A program made the translations under genes and the position numbers. A model generated the notes under the pieces. That model did no database searches. It had not been told where the DNA came from and saw nothing but the letters and a program-made list of their open reading frames with translations. Positions 61,651-64,000 of a DNA stretch of 64,000 bases are shown piece after piece. Positions within the stretch are counted from its first letter, which is position 1; each line of letters starts with the position of its first letter. The stretch is from Protula sp. h YS-2021 (lineage: Eukaryota; Annelida; Polychaeta; Sabellida; Serpulidae). Location: contig OX457031.1 of the NCBI GenBank assembly GCA_949752745.1, forward strand, positions 19,092,199-19,156,198. The letters run 5' to 3'.

Positions 61651-64000
61651 CTGAAACATTTGAACGTTATAATTTTACATAAATGCCGCCCATCAATAAT
61701 ATAACACCCACCAGGGCGATTCTACTAATTACAGGGACCCCACTTTACCAAAACCTTGAGTAAATTGTCTCCGCCATACATTTTTAATGTTAAATTTAGC
61801 TGAAAATGGCGTATACAGCGCCAGCTACAATGGCCTCAGTGGCACTGTCACGATGCAGGTTACTGGTCGAACTTTGCGATACCGACTTGGCATCTGCTAA
61901 CAACAGCTGCGGTCCTACACCCTTCCTGCCGTACACAGCTGCGGTTAATCCATCCGGTACACTTTACTTAATGTCTGACCAATCGCAACGAGCTAAAATA
62001 AGAACTACATGGAAAACGCCGTCGAGACGTAGCACAAACAAGTTCCATTTTAATGATTCCGTCTAATTTTTTTAAGTGCAAGACAGACGTCAGAAGAGAA
62101 CTGTCATTTGGCTGGGTAATACAACAGTTGCTTCCTGCTTCAGTCCTCGGCTCTAAGTGTCACAAATTCCGGAAATTATTAAAAGTCTTGAGGCCATATT
62201 TATTTGCAAGAACAAAAATAAAACACGGCAAAACAGTTGTTAATTTCTCCTCTTTTTAGATTCAACACACAGAGCGCACGAGGTATAGACAAGTACAGCA
62301 ACAGACCAGCAGAGCCTCAGAGTATGGACCAGTGGAACAAGAGGGTATGGACAAGTGCAGCAACAGGGTGGGGACCAGTACAGCAAAAGAGTGTGGACCA
62401 GTACAGCAACAGAGTGTGGACAAGTACGGCAACAGGATGTGAACCAGTACAGCAACTGGGTGTGGACCAGTACGGCAACAGGATGTGAACCAGTACAGCA
62501 ACTGGGTGTGGACCAGTCCAGCAACAGGGTGTGAACCAGTACAGTAACAGGGTGTGAACCAGTACAGCAACAGGGTGTGAACCAGTACGGCAACAGGATG
62601 TGAACCAGTACAGCAACTGGGTGTGGACCAGTACGGCAACAGGGTGTGAACCAGTACAGCAACAGGATGTGGACCAGTCCAGCAACAGGGTGTGCACCAG
62701 TACAGCAACAGGGTGTGAACCAGTACAGTAACAGGTGTGAACCAGTACAGCAACAGGGTGTGAACCAGTACAGCATAAGGGTGTGGACCAGTACAGCAAC
62801 AGGGTGTGAACCAGTACAGCATAAGGGTGTGGACCAGTACAGCAACAGGGTGTGGACCAGTACAGCAACAGGGTGTGGACCAGTACAGCAACAGAGTGTG
62901 GACCAATACGGCAACAGGGTGTGGACCAGTACGGCAACAGGGTGTGAACCAGTACAGCAACAGGGTGTGGACCAGTACAGCAACAGGGTGTGGACCAGTA
63001 CAGCAACAGGGTACGGACCAGTACAGCAACAGGGTGTGGACCAGTACAGCAACAGGGTGTGGACCAGTACGGGAACAGGGTACGGACCAGTACAGCAACA
63101 GGGTGTGAACCAGTACAGCAAATGGGTGTGGACCAGTACAGAACCAGACTAGTACAACAACAGGGTATCGACCAGCACAGCAACACAGACCAGTACAGCA
63201 ATAGAGTTGGACCAGCTGAGCAACCAGGTTTAGGCCAGGATAGCAGCTGGTTGAGGACCAGCAGAGTAACTGGGTATGGAACTGTAATTTCGAATCCTGC
63301 TCCCCGTAAACATCAATTTGGCTTGGACTTTACCAATAATTACAAACATGGCATAAAATCTATGGCACGAGCAAATAAAGCCTCAACTGCCTGCTTATCA
63401 AATCACATGTAATTCCCTTGGGGGCTGTGTGGGACGAGTCATAGGGGGACATTAAGCCCTTCACTTCACCAATCAAGGCAATAGTGATACGTCACTCTCA
63501 GCGGTGTACGTGTCAATAATCGCGCTCGACATGACTGCCCTTTTCTGTCATTCAAGTCCAAGTAAGGATTAGCTTTTTTCAAAATTAGAATTATTTGAAA
63601 ATTTAATTCATGCTGGGTTGTTTGTGTTTGTTTTTTTTGTTTTTGTTTTTTTTTAATGCTGGTAGTTCAGTAAGGAACAGCCCGCTACATTCGATTTTGC
63701 CTCGAACAAGAACATGAATTGTTAATGCAATTAGTATAGTTAATATAGTTTACAATCCAAAACAATAAATAATGGTGCAGTTTCGATTTCGGTTTCATTC
63801 GATTTATCGGCAGTCTGGAATGGCCTTCTTACCATTATCTGGTGTCTTATTTGCTTCAGAACTCTTATTTTAAATAAAACGGTGTTCACTATTATTAAAT
63901 TATGTCACAGCTCTGTAACTTAGTCCTATTTTCTACTGCCCAATGTCAAGCAAAGCGCCAGGAATCCACAGAAAAAGAAAATTAATCGCCCCCAAATCGC
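61651..64000 (-). other. Intron upstream of E1, no upstream exon found
   Basis: An acceptor for E1 (GTTTCAG) shows that another exon lies upstream, but none is recognisable up to 64000. The stretch 61700-62230 has frequent stops in all minus frames. A 23-bp minisatellite fills 62284-63278, and 63280-64000 is AT-rich with T runs near 63630. A promoter or first exon cannot be proposed from this sequence. Confidence 0.6.
62284..63278. repeat. 23-bp minisatellite, about 43 units
   Basis: The unit is AGCAACAGGGTGTGAACCAG plus TAC, with GTGGACC variants. A 23-bp period cycles through all three frames, so each frame encodes a 23-residue periodic peptide and stays open for up to 290 codons on both strands. 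It lies in the intron upstream of E1. No cognate start, splice or domain supports translation, so it is annotated as non-coding. Confidence 0.93.

Noticed and set aside
60863..61654. 263-codon plus-strand frame
   Set aside because: It is antisense to E1, which has PKD motifs and valid splice sites.
62240..63201. Several 280-290 codon minus-strand frames and matching plus frames
   Set aside because: The 23-bp tandem repeat generates periodic peptides in every frame. There is no domain, start context or splice evidence.

Overview
The window is animal nuclear DNA. It shows GT-AG introns, long intergenic-like introns full of microsatellites, non-autonomous transposons, a tRNA-derived SINE and minisatellites, and one 200-base assembly gap (N, 30246-30445). 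The lineage cannot be read from the sequence. The compact but intron-rich gene, the many poly-G/poly-C runs and the repeats ending in GACAGACCGAC-like strings fit a marine invertebrate better than a vertebrate, but that is inference.

One gene dominates the window: a polycystin-1-like receptor on the minus strand, running 5' to 3' from 61650 down to 3572. It is open at both ends. I joined 32 exons (E1-E32) by acceptor, donor, reading phase and domain continuity. They give one open frame of 5903 nt, about 1967 codons. E1-E20 (61650-43677) encode 13 tandem PKD (immunoglobulin-like) domains, with hallmark WDFGDG, FDFGDG and QWTFGD motifs. E20-E32 (43815-3572) encode most of a REJ (receptor for egg jelly) module. 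A Ser/Thr/Pro/Gly-rich mucin-like stretch of about 234 residues (E26-E28) interrupts this module, and its three exons are all phase 1-1. The N-terminal modules lie beyond 64000. The end of REJ and the parts expected next in this family (GAIN/GPS, PLAT, membrane segments) lie before position 1. A PKD array followed by REJ is the architecture of polycystin-1, the large ectodomain partner of polycystin-2 channels, and of sea urchin REJ proteins.

Layout: 1-3571 is sequence past the last visible exon, with repeats; E32 is at 3.6 kb; a 13.2 kb intron follows; E31 is at 17.0 kb; then an 11.1 kb intron; E30-E29 lie at 28.1-29.0 kb; then an 8.5 kb intron with the gap and several MITE-like elements; E28-E1 are clustered at 37.4-61.7 kb with mostly short introns; 61.7-64 kb is upstream intron with a 23-bp minisatellite. 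No second protein-coding gene could be supported on either strand.

The most unusual signal is a recurrent one. At four exons (E5, E12, E13, E31) the exon 3' end together with its 5' splice site is itself the first unit of a tandem array that spreads into the downstream intron. This creates strings of decoy GTAAG donors. Other items of note are a probable GC-AG intron between E2 and E3, a pogo/Tigger-like element nested in a five-copy repeat family, and a 51-bp (17-codon) intronic minisatellite.
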